A stretch of DNA of 64,000 bases, from assembly GCA_037074705.1 (NCBI GenBank), contig CM073590.1, forward strand, positions 53,213,895-53,277,894. The letters run 5' to 3'. The notes beneath the pieces were generated by a model, which saw only the letters and a list, made by a program, of their open reading frames with translations, had not been told where the DNA came from and did no database searches. The position numbers were made by a program, and so were the translations under genes. This document shows positions 36,603-47,250 of the stretch, piece by piece. Numbering within the stretch: the stretch's first letter is position 1; the number at the start of each line of letters is the position of its first letter. This DNA is from Zhengitettix transpicula (lineage: Eukaryota; Arthropoda; Insecta; Orthoptera; Tetrigidae).

Positions 36603-36621
36603 AAGACCTTTATCTACCGCT

Positions 36622-37530
36622 TTACAATTCAAATTGAATTCCACCTTCGGTCACTTGTTGGGCTTTACTAAATGACCTTATTTGTTTTATATAGATGAAA
36701 ATGACTATAACTATTACTACTACTATTATGATACCAGTTAATGCGTAATTTACATAGTTATGATAAACATAGGGTTTTGAGTTTATTTCTTGGAGGACAA
36801 GATTCTTCAAGGAAATTGGTGTTAGATTCTCATTTATTGGTGAGGATACATTAATTACCAAATTTTCTTTCATTTCTAATCCACTTAGGTTTTCGTAGTG
36901 GATTTCTTTCGACCTTGAATTGAAATTTCTCATTTCTATTCCTTTTATTTTACAACCTTTATTCATATTATATTTATATATACCATTGACTTCTTTAATA
37001 ATTTCCTTAGTTTGACATTTCATATGTAGTGTTTCTTTATCATTATATATTAATATTAGTATATTTGAATTGGGGATGTATTCTATCTTAGTGTCTATGC
37101 TTAAAATATGGAATTTACACTCATCAATAATTTGCTTATCCAATATTTTCCTAATACATTTAGTTATAGGAGTATAATTTGGTTTACAATAATAGTTCGA
37201 AAGCTTTTGGCATTCTTCCATTACCGTCCAATCTTGTATCTTACTTACTAATGTATTAGTTTCTGATAGTATTACCGTCTTATTATTAAAATATTTTGGA
37301 ATGGGGGTGAATTGGTTTAATTTATATATATTCTTGTTGTACATCGGTATTTCTAAAAGATAGTAAATCATTGCATTTTCCACTCTGCAATGGGTAGTCA
37401 TCTGTTTAGTAATATCCCAAAAATTTTCTTGCGTTTCGTTTACAATTTTCTTTAGAATGTCTTCCGATATGATACTGCTATGAATTTTTTGTATACTGCA
37501 AAATGTTAAACTCGTTTCGATTTCGTCCAT
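36622..37530 (-). pseudogene. env: Errantivirus-like envelope, C-terminal part
   Basis: This is the distal part of an insect retrovirus-type envelope (related to baculovirus F proteins), a membrane glycoprotein. The frame is the same as the proximal env frame at 37567-38106; they are separated by one TAA codon and 36 bases, so the two are one broken gene. Visible features in the 302 residues: eight or more Cys in the ectodomain (around 11, 48, 107, 115, 125, 138, 172, 193), several N-x-[ST] sites, a hydrophobic segment at about 265-281 ('GIIIVVVIVIVIFIYI') followed by a basic stop-transfer and a short cytoplasmic tail ending E-G-G-I-Q-F-E-L. The polypurine tract follows within 20 bases, the normal order. 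The Met at 37530 is internal and not the true start. Confidence 0.85.
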
Positions 37531-37566
37531 GGTGAGTATTAGGTTGGTGGCTAGGGTGATTAATTG

Positions 37567-38106
37567 TTAAAATATGTCTTTGGCTTTTAGTATGTTTTCG
37601 TGTGTCATTTGTTCTTGTAGATACTGATTGAATTGTAGAATACGTGATTTTAGTATTATCTCGTTATGTTTGAGTGTTTCTAATTTTTGGTTCAGTTTGT
37701 TAGTTAATTCTTGATTGTGACTGAGAATCTGTTTATTTTGAGTTCGCAATAATATTTGATTCGATTGAATTTGTCTGAACAATTCGTCATATCTTTCTCC
37801 ATCGGTGGAGTCTAGATTTCCCGTTATCTGCTTCAAAATTGACCCTAATCCATTTATTATTCCTCTCTTGGCTCTGTCGTTAAATAGAATTTTCATTTTG
37901 TCTGTTAATCTTTCCATGTTGAATTCTAGCATATTTTTGTGGGTTTCTAATTCTTTACTGTAAGTAATAGATTTATTCAGATGGTTGTAGACATTATTTC
38001 TATTTTCGAGTAATTTATGGTATTCTATTTTTACATTCCGAATATCATATACATAGTATACATACCTATCGAATTCTTTAATATATACATTTCCTAACTC
38101 TAGCAA
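37567..38106 (-). pseudogene. env: Errantivirus-like envelope, N-terminal part with cleavage site
   Basis: The 179-residue frame shows the hallmark of insect errantivirus envelopes: a furin-type site R-A-K-R (residues 78-81), directly followed by a Gly-rich fusion peptide ('GIINGLGSILKQITGNLDS', 82-100) and a long heptad-rich segment (about 108-170) expected to form a coiled coil. The frame is open upstream of the Met at 38106 and overlaps the end of pol, consistent with expression from a spliced mRNA that supplies the N-terminal signal peptide; the splice cannot be confirmed here. A TAA at 37567-37569 ends it early; the reading then continues in the same frame, so one stop codon is the visible lesion. 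Confidence 0.85.
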
Positions 38107-38135
38107 GCTAAATCCCGGATTATATGAAATATCTT

Positions 38136-40652
38136 CTAAGTCTTGTCCGCATGCTCCGATCCTGTAACATATTTACGCGGTCTCTTTAGTTTATTGATTT
38201 TATGTTTCTTATTTTTAGTATCCTGTATTATTCCTAACCTAGTGTTATAATGTTTTACTTCTTTAGTATTGTAAAGTTTTTTGTTAATTTTTCCTATCCT
38301 GCGGGGATCTTCTTTAACGAGTATTTGTTTGGGTAATGCTTCGGGGTTCTTACCCTTCTTGTACCTGTTTCGCTTATCTAGTTCCAATTTTTGTGTAACG
38401 TTGTTATTTATTTCTTGTAACTTAGAAAAGTGTTCTTTTAAAATGTCTTGCGTTGGGTGCTCTACTGGGAATAAATTGTTCTTACCTTGTCCAAATATCA
38501 CCTCTATTGGTGTGAGTTGAGTTACTGAGTGTTTAGAGTTATTGTAAGCTATCGTTGCATATTTAATTTTTTCAATTATTGAGTCTTTACTGTATATGTT
38601 GTTCAGATTCATTAGTCGCAAGTGTTCGATTAAAGTTGAATGGAAACGTTCAATGACACCGTTCGATTTAGGATTATTTACACTCGTAACATGTAAGTTA
38701 ATTCCGTGGGTACTCATGAGGTCTTTTATTAGAAAATTATTAAATTCGGTCCCAGAATCCGTCACTACTTCACTTGGTATTTTATAATTCGAGAAGTAAT
38801 CGAGCAACTGTTTAGTTACCTCAGTCGCATTTAATGTACTCAGGGGATACACCCTAGCAAACTTTGAGAATTGGCATATAATTGTTAAAAATTTTCCTTT
38901 GTTAAGACTAAGAGTATCGATATTAATTTTCTCGAAAGGACGTGTAGGTGTGGGGGTTAAGTTAGTATGTTCTTCAAAAGGTGTCCTTTCATATTTAACT
39001 ACTTGGCATAATTCGCAGTTATTTACAAATTTTTGGACATATTGTTGTAAATTTGGCCAATAATAGCGTTCTCTTAAGCTTTTGTAAGTTTCCAATATTC
39101 CTCTATGATTAGTTTTTCCCCAATGATATTCCCTTACAATTTTCAACCGGTCTTCTTCATTTTCAATATCTTTGATTAATCCTTTGCATTTAATGAATAT
39201 GATACTCGGTTTTATAAAATTTTCCTTTATGAGTTGGTCTATTTGATTCTTTAATAGTTCAGTTTTAAACAGACAGTGATACTTAACTGTGGGCGATATG
39301 TGATTACGCAAAAATTTTAATATCTCGTTTCGCAAATTAAATTTATTGAACTTAACGGTCATTCGCGTTTTTGTCTCAAAGACTTTCATTGTATTTACTA
39401 TTGTTGATTTGGCATGTGTTTCGAATAATATTTGGTTCTGGCCAAAGTTAACGTTTTGGTCCATATATGTTATTCCGTTGATTTCGTTTTCGTCTGCACT
39501 ATGTTCTGTATCCCCTTCGGATTCTAAATTGTTTTGTACACTGGAAATGTCTGAATTTAGATTCACTTCGTTCAATACGCATCCAAATATATTAAATGTT
39601 ATTGTTTCGTCTTTGAATACTTCCGTTATGAGTTCTCTTAATAGTTCCCAATCGAGTTCTAAACATGAATTTGAAGCATTTATTTCATAGATTTCATTAG
39701 TTATGCAAAATTCTTTTAATTTTCCCAATGCTAATCTTATGTTATTTATTTCTAAATCTTCGGAATATTTATCCTTAACTAATACATGTATTATTAAGTT
39801 TTTACCTGCGGAAAGTTGCGGAATAATATCTGAGATTTTGTAGCGTTTTACCTTAATTTTATTTTGGCAGAATATCTTACTATGGAAGGTTTTATCGATG
39901 GATTTGGACACATCGTTCCCAAATTTGAGATCTAAGGATATACAATGTACTATTATCCCCTTCTGGTGTATTATATTTCCATCCTTGTAATTTATTGAAA
40001 ACTTCGGTCTTATTCTCGATAGAGCGTCAGCGTTTGTGTTGACCGTGCCTGGCTTGTACTTAATCTCATAATTATATTCTTCCAACCTCTCCTTCCACCT
40101 GGCTAGTTTTGAATTTGGATCTTTTAAGGAAAATAACCATGTCAGTGGCTTGTGGTCCGTTTTTATTTCAAATTTTCTACCGTATAAGTAAGGCCTGAAA
40201 TAATGTGATGCCCAGACTATCCCTAGTAATTCCTTTTCAATCGTTGAATAGTTTATCTCGTGTGAGTTTAATGTCCTTGAAGCATATGCTATAGGGTGTT
40301 CTTTCCCGTCAAAATTTTGACTGAGTACGGCTCCTATAGCATAATTTGACGCATCTGTTGTGAGTGTAAAGATTTTTGAGAAATCGGGGTATTTTAAAAT
40401 AGGTTCGTTTGTTAATATCTCCTGACAGGTCTTAAAACAGCCGGTGTATTCGGGATGCTCGTAATTTATTTTTTCTCCTTTCTTAAGACATTTCGTTAAG
40501 GGTTTCGTTAATTTCGCGAAATTTTCAAGTGGCGTAGTTGTTGGAGACTTGCAAGAAAAGATCTTGTGCGAGCCGGGTGAGGCCGACGAATCTCTGAGTA
40601 ATGGAGAGATGTCAAGTGGCGCAATTGCTTGGGATGATGAGGGTCCAGGCAC
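38136..40652 (-). pseudogene. pol: Errantivirus-like pol, 5'-deleted: RNase H, macro-like segment, integrase
   Basis: The frame is 838 residues, open, and starts inside pol. Residues 41-99 are the end of RT ('ENFAKLTKPLTKCLKKGEK'); the RT catalytic core, protease and gag are missing, and residues 1-40 come from a different part, perhaps gag or leader, joined by deletion. RNase H: D100 (TTDAS), E139 (IEKEL), D166 (TDHKPL), D209 (NADALSR), all present. Residues 223-360: macrodomain-like insertion (see findings). Integrase zinc finger: H510, H516, C546, C549. Integrase core D,D35,E: D579, D632 (TDSGTEF), E668 (NGVIERF). The tail is lysine-rich. Env follows with overlap. The gypsy/errantivirus assignment rests on the integrase, on env with a furin site, and on gene order. 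With all integrase and RNase H residues kept, this is the youngest large element in the window, but it cannot replicate alone. Confidence 0.9.
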
Positions 40653-40689
40653 TTGTTGACTTAGGATCTGGAGAAATTAGTATCGCGCA

Positions 40690-41602
40690 CTTGTGAGCGG
40701 AGAGGTCCAAAGACAAATTGGACCTGTCGCGATTGTCGGGTTGCAGACAAAAGAGAGCAGCCGGCGGAAGGACTCCAGTGGCCGGTACGTGAATTTCAGT
40801 AATGGGATTCTGTCACCGCGCCGCTGCGACGAAACTTTGCATAAAGAGAAAAACAAGGAGGCTGGTGGTATATATATAGGGGAAATAACCTATTGTGTAG
40901 ACAATTGGCAGTTAGCATGGGAGAGAGGCGGAGGACGCAGCGAAGAGTTGGACAGTTGGACAGTTGGAGTTAACGTGGGAGAGGAGACAGACACAGTTAG
41001 CGTGGGAGAGGAACGAGAGACGTGCAGCGACAGTCAGCATCAGTCAGCAAAACCATAACAGCTATAAGCATTTTTAAAATTCAGAAGCTCTATCTGTATG
41101 AGTAGGAGAATTTGACCTGTCTTCGATGGTAGGCGACCTGGATGCAGCAAAACGACGTCAAGGAGTGTCACGGCGAACCAGTGATATTGTGTTAGAGTCA
41201 GTGAGTGAATGTCAAGGCTATAAAGTGAGTGTCTTAAGAACGAGTCAAAGTAGACCTGAGAAACCGTAAGTTGGAATGCATAATATTAACAGATGTAAAC
41301 GTTATTAAAGGATAACAGTCAAATGTCGTTCTCTTTTGATAATAAAGTTAGAAGCAATCTATAGGTTAAGTTCATTAATAAATTTAGTAAATACTTTTGT
41401 TTAATTTAAAACTTAAATGTTGGGTCTTTTTAATAGTTCGATTCTGTCCGTTGTCAAACCCAGTAGAGACCCATGAGAGCAAGAGTTTCTTATTATAATA
41501 GTAAAATAGTAAATTCAATTGTAAATTCTTCTTGTGTTGATAAATTTGTTTGTTAAATTCAAAGCTTATATATTTTTTTATTTTATACCCTTTGTGGTTA
41601 TT

Positions 41603-41605
<3 letters not shown>
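40690..41605 (+). mobile_element. LTR family L, copy 2, right segment
   Basis: Ends ATTACA at 41605, next to an (AT)n run. Landmarks in family order: TATA-like 'GGTGGTATATATATAGGGG' (40863-40881), a region with repeated 'GTTGGACA' and 'GTGGGAGAGGA', 'GATGTAAACGTTATTAAAGG' and 'CAGTCAAATGTCGTTCTCTT' (41292-41335), 'GTCAAACCCAGTAGAGACCC' (41452-41471). No primer site follows, so it is a solo LTR or has lost its interior. Together with 36170-36300 it forms one LTR of about 1.05 kb, which fits copies 1 and 3. Confidence 0.65.
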
Positions 41606-41646
<41 letters not shown>

Positions 41647-42835
41647 GGTGTGTGACTGTAGCAATTGCATAGAATTATTTGCATTTTAAATTCATTCATT
41701 GTAAAATTTATCAACATTCTGAACATTATCTTTTTGATGACAGTTAGAAACACCCGATAATAATGCAAGAGTAATGTGGCTTCACGAATAAATTCTTACG
41801 CTGTGTGATACAGACAATTTTATTGGTAAATTCCTCAGAATCTTGAAATCCACACCAGCGCAAGACGAGAGAGAGTTCGCTATGCAATGGACTAGCGACC
41901 AGAAAGTCACATTTCTCATGGCCTCCGACATGACCACTAAAATCCCTGATACGACAATTAAAATATTTTCAATAGTTTCATGTAATAAAGTACATTAAGT
42001 AACCACAATTACAATTCTATAACGCATCTTAAAGTATTTGGTTGAAAATCGAGGGGTCAGCTACTACGCGAGAAGAGCGCACTAGAACTGTCTGCGCAGT
42101 AATTCGCACGGGTTGAATTATAACATTGTGCACGCCGAAATGGAGTTGCGAAAAACGCTCCTCGTTTCTGTTTTCTGGGGCAACTTACTTCACAAAGAGC
42201 CAGAGCGTCACAGAGGAGCAATTTCCTATAATAGTTTGCGCCAAATTTACCGTTTGGAAGCTTTGGTGGAATATACACATTTGTGAGAAAAATTCAACAA
42301 ATACTGTAAGATATAAAATTCACAATCATATTTTTTCTGTTAAATATCGTCATAAATCTTGGTTATATGCAGTAATATTTCTAATGCTCTGTTTTGAATT
42401 GGTAAATCTCTAACCGCATGACCTTTATGAGAAGAATGTCTCATCAATTTCAATAGTAAATGAAAGAAATAGTAATAATTTGGGTAAATTTGCATAACTT
42501 TCATGCTAATATAAATTTGTTATCATTCAAACTGCTGGCGTCAAACAGTGTTAAAGAAAATGGTGAATTAAGTACTTAAAAGTTATAGATAAATTTATTT
42601 TGTTTTAATAAACCTCTGTGTGCGTAAATTTGTGAAAGTGTTTTTAAAACCTTGATTTTTTGGTCCAATCTACCATGTTTATAAATCAGCTGATTGTGTT
42701 CGGCGCGTAAGAAACTGTAGCGGCTCAGTTAGTGTGACTTCAGAGAGACAACTGATTTCGAATATTAATTTTAATTTCATTATATTTGTTACAGTCAGCT
42801 TTTAACATATATTTATTGTATACATTACAATATAT
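41606..42835. other. AT microsatellite and unassigned flank
   Basis: (AT)n at about 41606-41643. The rest has no recognised gene; a short AT run follows another ATTACA near 42826-42836. Confidence 0.5.
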
Positions 42836-43700
42836 ATAGTGTAGTAAACACTTTTAATTAAATAAACAAGGAAGGAAATTGAAATTAAATCAAATATTTA
42901 AAAGGATAACAAAAATTATTTACTTGACAAATTTGATTTTAGTTGAATTTACATTTTTTTATTTTAAGTGAATGCTACAGATGGTATGAGAATCTTAATT
43001 TCAGAGCCGCTTATAGGGCCTCTAATAAAGACCGTGATTTATTTTAATATATTCACCAAATTACAAAAGCATAAAAATGAATTTAAATGTACAATAACAT
43101 AATTTTGTATCAATAACAAAACTATTAGAAATATGAAAAGTTATATAAATCTCGCAAAGTTATAGAAATCTGGCGGTAAACAATATTTACGTAAATGTTT
43201 ACAGAAGAAAGTTTTCTTATATATATATATATACCATTTATTTTGAGCTGCTCTGGTTTGTGCACACGTTATTTATTTTAATTTTTATATAGAACACTAT
43301 TTCACTGACAGGCCACAGCACTGATTTTATCCTCGTCTCACTATCCAATACTTTGTGACATTGTTGGCACCTTTCTCCTTCGCTGAATTCGTATTATCAC
43401 ACTTTATTTTTACTGTTGAGAATCTTTAATATAAAGTGATGTTATTCATCCCATAGTTTGCTGAATATGACCATCACATACACTATCTCAGACCACTATG
43501 GTCAGGTCCTCCCAAACACACTCTCTGCTCTATGACTATCTAAGTAACTGTTTATCTGCATGACTTATTACGCTGAAGTTAAGCACAGGAATAGAGACTC
43601 GATAATAACTGAATTATATTCTATAACGTACTGCAATATAAACTAAACAGTTTGACAGCGCATCTTTCTACATGTTTAATTAAAGCCATGCTTCCGATAA
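42836..43700 (-). mobile_element. LTR-like repeat M, copy 2 (minus)
   Basis: Second copy of the repeat at 35195-36165 with the blocks listed there. Identity is only moderate, too low for this pair to be the two LTRs of the intact-looking errantivirus between them, although their positions invite that reading. Confidence 0.6.
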
Positions 43701-44339
43701 TTCGGAACGCATGATGCAGTGCGTGGTCATATTTTCCGGCCCTGTGAATATTTAGCTTGTTTTAGGCTGTAACCATCCATGGCGACAGCGTGTGCAATGT
43801 TTGCGCAGATGAGCGTGATGGAATATTGCCGGGATAAATACACGAGTGTTTGTCACATTGCTTTAACTTCTGTTTCGTCGTCCGTTTCTCGTCCACATTT
43901 ATTACACCAGACGTTTTAACATTTTTTCTTCATAATTTTAATGAATATTGTAATACGATTTCTCTTTCTCCACCAACGTAATTTTTTTTACACCAATCCA
44001 TACTCTTCAATGAAGGCAAAATATAACGCCTTCTTTCTATCAAGGGATATTGACGTATTGTGAGGTGCTAACTTTCTTAACATGTTCTCGGATAAAAACA
44101 TGATAATCTTACCTTACAGTAATCAAATTAAGTACCTTACAGTACGACGATAAAAGACATGTATTGTAAAATTTATTACGGATTTATTCCCTGACTACAA
44201 GTTTTGCTTTTGAATATCTATCCGAATTTTCATGAGCTATATAATAAAAAACGATGTGGTTACGTTTTTTCTTAATACAAATTCAAACACGTGGATCAAT
44301 TTTAACAAAATTACCGATAATATTTTTGAGTCATTTTAG
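43701..44339. other. Unassigned stretch
   Basis: Nothing recognised. Confidence 0.5.
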
Positions 44340-44670
44340 GCATTATTGTACCGGGAGTATTTTTAACTGATTTAAGGTATCAGGATTATTTTTGGCACCC
44401 TTAATGTTCCTGAAGTATTCTTGAGCATTTTTAGGTACCGCAAGCATTTTTGACTTCCTTAAGATACCGGGAGTATTCTTTCAACTCCCTTAAACTAAGA
44501 GGGCTATTTCTGACTTATTTTTAGTACCTAGTATACTCTTCATTCCGTTACGATACAGGGAGTATTTTTGACTACCTTAAGGTAACGGGAGTATTTTTCA
44601 CTTAAATTTTTATACTCTTGGTACCGTGCTTATTAAAGGTACCAGAAGGATTCTTGAGTCGGTTGAGGTA
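44340..44670 (+). repeat. 29-bp minisatellite, array 1
   Basis: A unit of the form 'TTAAGGTACCGGGAGTATTT' plus 'TTGACTCCC' repeats with a 29-bp period. The G-x-[GA]-TAT anchor falls at 44354, 44383, 44412, 44441 and 44470, then again at 44559 and 44588, with slightly irregular spacing in between. About ten units, individually diverged. Confidence 0.9.
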
Positions 44671-44899
44671 ACGTTAGTCGTCACTCTGCTTAAACCAAAG
44701 CTAACACCCACCCGAAACTGACCCAACAAGAGGTTCATGATCCAAAACAGAATCAGAATCGGCGAAATTTAAATCACGTGTTGACAAAGAAATTAATTTC
44801 GAATTTATTCCTTTTCCGAGATAATATGTCAGTTCCCGGGAAACGCCAGCTATCACCTTAATAAAATTTCTATTATTTTATCAGTTTCTATTACATTAG

Positions 44900-45405
44900 T
44901 GTTTACTTCCATGTTTATATGATGTCCATAATCCACGAAAATCTTCCCCGCTTCATCGCTTGCCTTTCAAACATTCTCCCTCACATTATAAAAATTTTAT
45001 TGACAAAATCGTCCTACGTATCATCACAAATCATCTCCAGTCCTTCTGTACAGAAAACTCCATAATATCCACACCAGTTGGGTTTCCAGAAACAACTTTC
45101 CTCCTCTGACGCCACCCTCAAATTCATTTATTTAACTACGCTCCTTTAGTAGCTTCCAACACACAAGAACCTTGTTCGAGGACACTGAAAAAACCTACGA
45201 CAAGGTGGGAATAAACGCACTTCAATAAAAACTTCTAAACGTAAATATCCCAATCTAAAATACGATCCTTCCTAATACATCCTGCTTTGTATCGATGAAT
45301 AATAAACACTATCACTTATTCACCACTTCTTCTGGCCTCCCCCAATGTGCCATCATTTCTCCAATCCTTTTCAACATGTACTGTGTAATACTATACCTGG
45401 AGAGT
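44900..45405 (+). pseudogene. I/R1-like LINE reverse transcriptase, upstream half
   Basis: Plus-strand frames give RT motifs: 'FEKILLTKSS' type start near 44985 (in pieces), 'GFQKQLSSSDATLKFIYLTT' (45080-45140), 'KKTYDKV' (motif A region; the family reads E-K-A-Y-D-K-V-W, about 45188-45210), 'CFVSMNNKHYHLFTTSSGLP' and 'QCAIISPILFNMY' (motif B, 45334-45381). The strand is C-rich, as in other elements of this clade. Stops and frameshifts are present. The reading breaks near 45400, before the FADD motif, which is found 1.17 kb further on. Confidence 0.8.
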
Positions 45406-46564
45406 ATCTATATTAAGACACTAATTATTGTCAGAATATAATAATAGCTATTTACAATTGAGAAGTTGATATTTACAATAATAGATTGGATCTTATCGTA
45501 TCTTAATCTCAATATCAGGCTTTAATTAGATTTGTGAACGCAGATGAAATCTGGGACTACTACTCGCAGAAGTCACAGGTAGTTTGGGGAATCTAAGTGT
45601 GGCCAAAAAATCTTACGCGAGTCGGCCAGTTGCCTCCTAAACCAGTCAAGGCACGACGCGGAAAAGCTGCGACCTCACAGCTAACCCCTATCCCGCCTTC
45701 AGAAGGACGTGAGACAAGTACCAAATGCCCGACCTACCAGATGCAGGTTTTTCTGTGGTTTTCCCTGCATCACTTTTAGGCGAATTGCCGGGTAGGCTCC
45801 TTAAACCATAGCCCGGGAGTTTAATTAACCCTTGACTACCTTCCTCTACCCTTCCGCATCATGAGTTGCCCTCATGTAGCCTGTTACATAAAAAAATTAA
45901 TCTTACGCGAGTCTTGCGTCACACATATAACGAGAAAATAACTTTACCCTGTCATGAACTTCAAATTGGAAACGTAGTATGTTGGAACTCACTATATCCA
46001 GTAAAGTGGCCCGACGTCGGTCTGTTGGTGTATCCTGGATTTTGGACGAGCTCTGCTAGTCGGCTACTACCTGTCTCGTCTTCGTAGGTAAGACTTCAGC
46101 AACTTCTCAACAGCCGACTTCTTGTATCTCTACCAAAACTCACTCAGCCTCTCTCCAACAATTAACTCCGTCTCCACTCTTACGTCTCTCTCCAACAACT
46201 GGCATTATTCCAACCTCTTATTGGGGTCTCGAAAATAGTCTAGTCCATGATCGATCACATCACATCAGGATGGTCCTCTCCATCCCGCCAAGTCACCACC
46301 ATCCCTCGCACAGATTTCCTGGAAAAGCGACGCATCTTTGTGCACATGCTGCTGTTGCCGGTGATAAATTCTTTGTCGATACGAGTTTGTACACCTGCTG
46401 TTGATGTCTGCAGTTTTCTTTATTCTTATGAATTTGTACAACTGCTGTTGTTACCCCAGGTTTTCTTTGCCCTTAAGAATTTCCACGTGCGCATGCCAAT
46501 GTATGAGGAAATTAAAATTAAATTAATAATAATTAAGATAGCCTTCCCCACTCTACCGTAGTTA
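45406..46564. other. Insertion inside the LINE, carrying a SINE-like copy
   Basis: Motif B of the LINE (45381) and its FADD motif (46577) are normally about 60-90 bases apart; here 1.17 kb of unrelated sequence separates them. The insert contains the SINE-like copy at 45624-45898. The remainder has CT-rich segments and a (TGCTGTTG)-like repetition near 46340-46460 and could be an LTR or DNA element that I do not recognise. Confidence 0.55.
45624..45898 (+). mobile_element. SINE-like family copy 4 with target duplication
   Basis: A 5'-truncated copy starting at 'GGCCAGTTGCCTCCTAAACC' and ending in 'CTGTTACATAAAAAAATT'. It is flanked by a 15-bp direct repeat, 'AATCTTACGCGAGTC' at 45609-45623 and 45899-45913. 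The truncated 5' end, A-rich 3' end and long target duplication together show LINE-type target-primed insertion. Confidence 0.92.
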
Positions 46565-47250
46565 GATAACATTTCACAGTTCGCCGACGATAGCGTCTTG
46601 TGGATATTAGTAAAAAATTCCAATAACATTTTTACCACTCTCAACTCGTACCTCGTTACTCTCCACGTATGATTCTTCAGCCTAGTCCCTCATGTTCTAC
46701 TACTCCGAAAACGCGTCAAATGCCTACCGGCTCCTGTCGTCCTAAAACCTTCCTTCAACCGCCCTACAGCCACATCGATTGTACTCTTCCCACCACGTTA
46801 CCTTCGATCTCTAAGGGCCCTGGAAAGAAGAATACTCCGCTTCTCTTTCTAACTTCGTTTCCTGTACCCATCCATCAACTAATTCCAACACCATCGCCTT
46901 CTAAATTTTCACCTTGTCCACCAACGTCTTGCCGTGCATTCTACGGCCGCCGATCCATAAAAAACAACATCCCAAAAGTGCTTTCCATCTTCCACGTCCT
47001 ATAAGCCCGTAGCCTAAATTCAAATATACATATCCCCTGGGAATCATCCTCCATAACCCCAATTTCCCGCCACACTATATCGGTCCTATCCCAGACCTTC
47101 TGAAAATCAAAGAAAAAACTAAACATTTCCGTTTGGACCCATTTTCCCCGCTCCAATCACCACCCAAACACAAATAATGAAAAAAATTATAATGTCTGCG
47201 CTCTTTACTTCCCCATGAATATAATAAAAGAACCTTCATCACAAATGCCC
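46565..47250 (+). pseudogene. I/R1-like LINE reverse transcriptase, downstream half
   Basis: Continues the LINE interrupted at 45405. 'QFADDSVLWILVKNSNNIFT' (46577-46636) is the catalytic FADD box with the following strand, then 'TLNSYLVTLHV', a basic segment, 'YLRSLRALERRILRFSF' near 46800-46850, and a degenerating tail up to about 47250. Stops are present. Same strand and same C-rich composition as the upstream half. Confidence 0.7.

Noticed and set aside
39346..39690. Plus-strand frame inside pol
   Set aside because: Antisense shadow of the integrase-proximal pol region.
41606..41643. Replication origin or regulatory element in the AT run
   Set aside because: A simple dinucleotide microsatellite explains it.
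35195..43700. Repeat M copies as the paired LTRs of the errantivirus-like element
   Set aside because: They flank it in the same orientation, but they match only in scattered blocks while the ORFs are nearly undamaged. LTR pairs of so young an insertion should be almost identical.
44340..44670. CRISPR array
   Set aside because: Short regular repeats, but units are contiguous and diverged with no unique spacers, and the sequence is eukaryotic.
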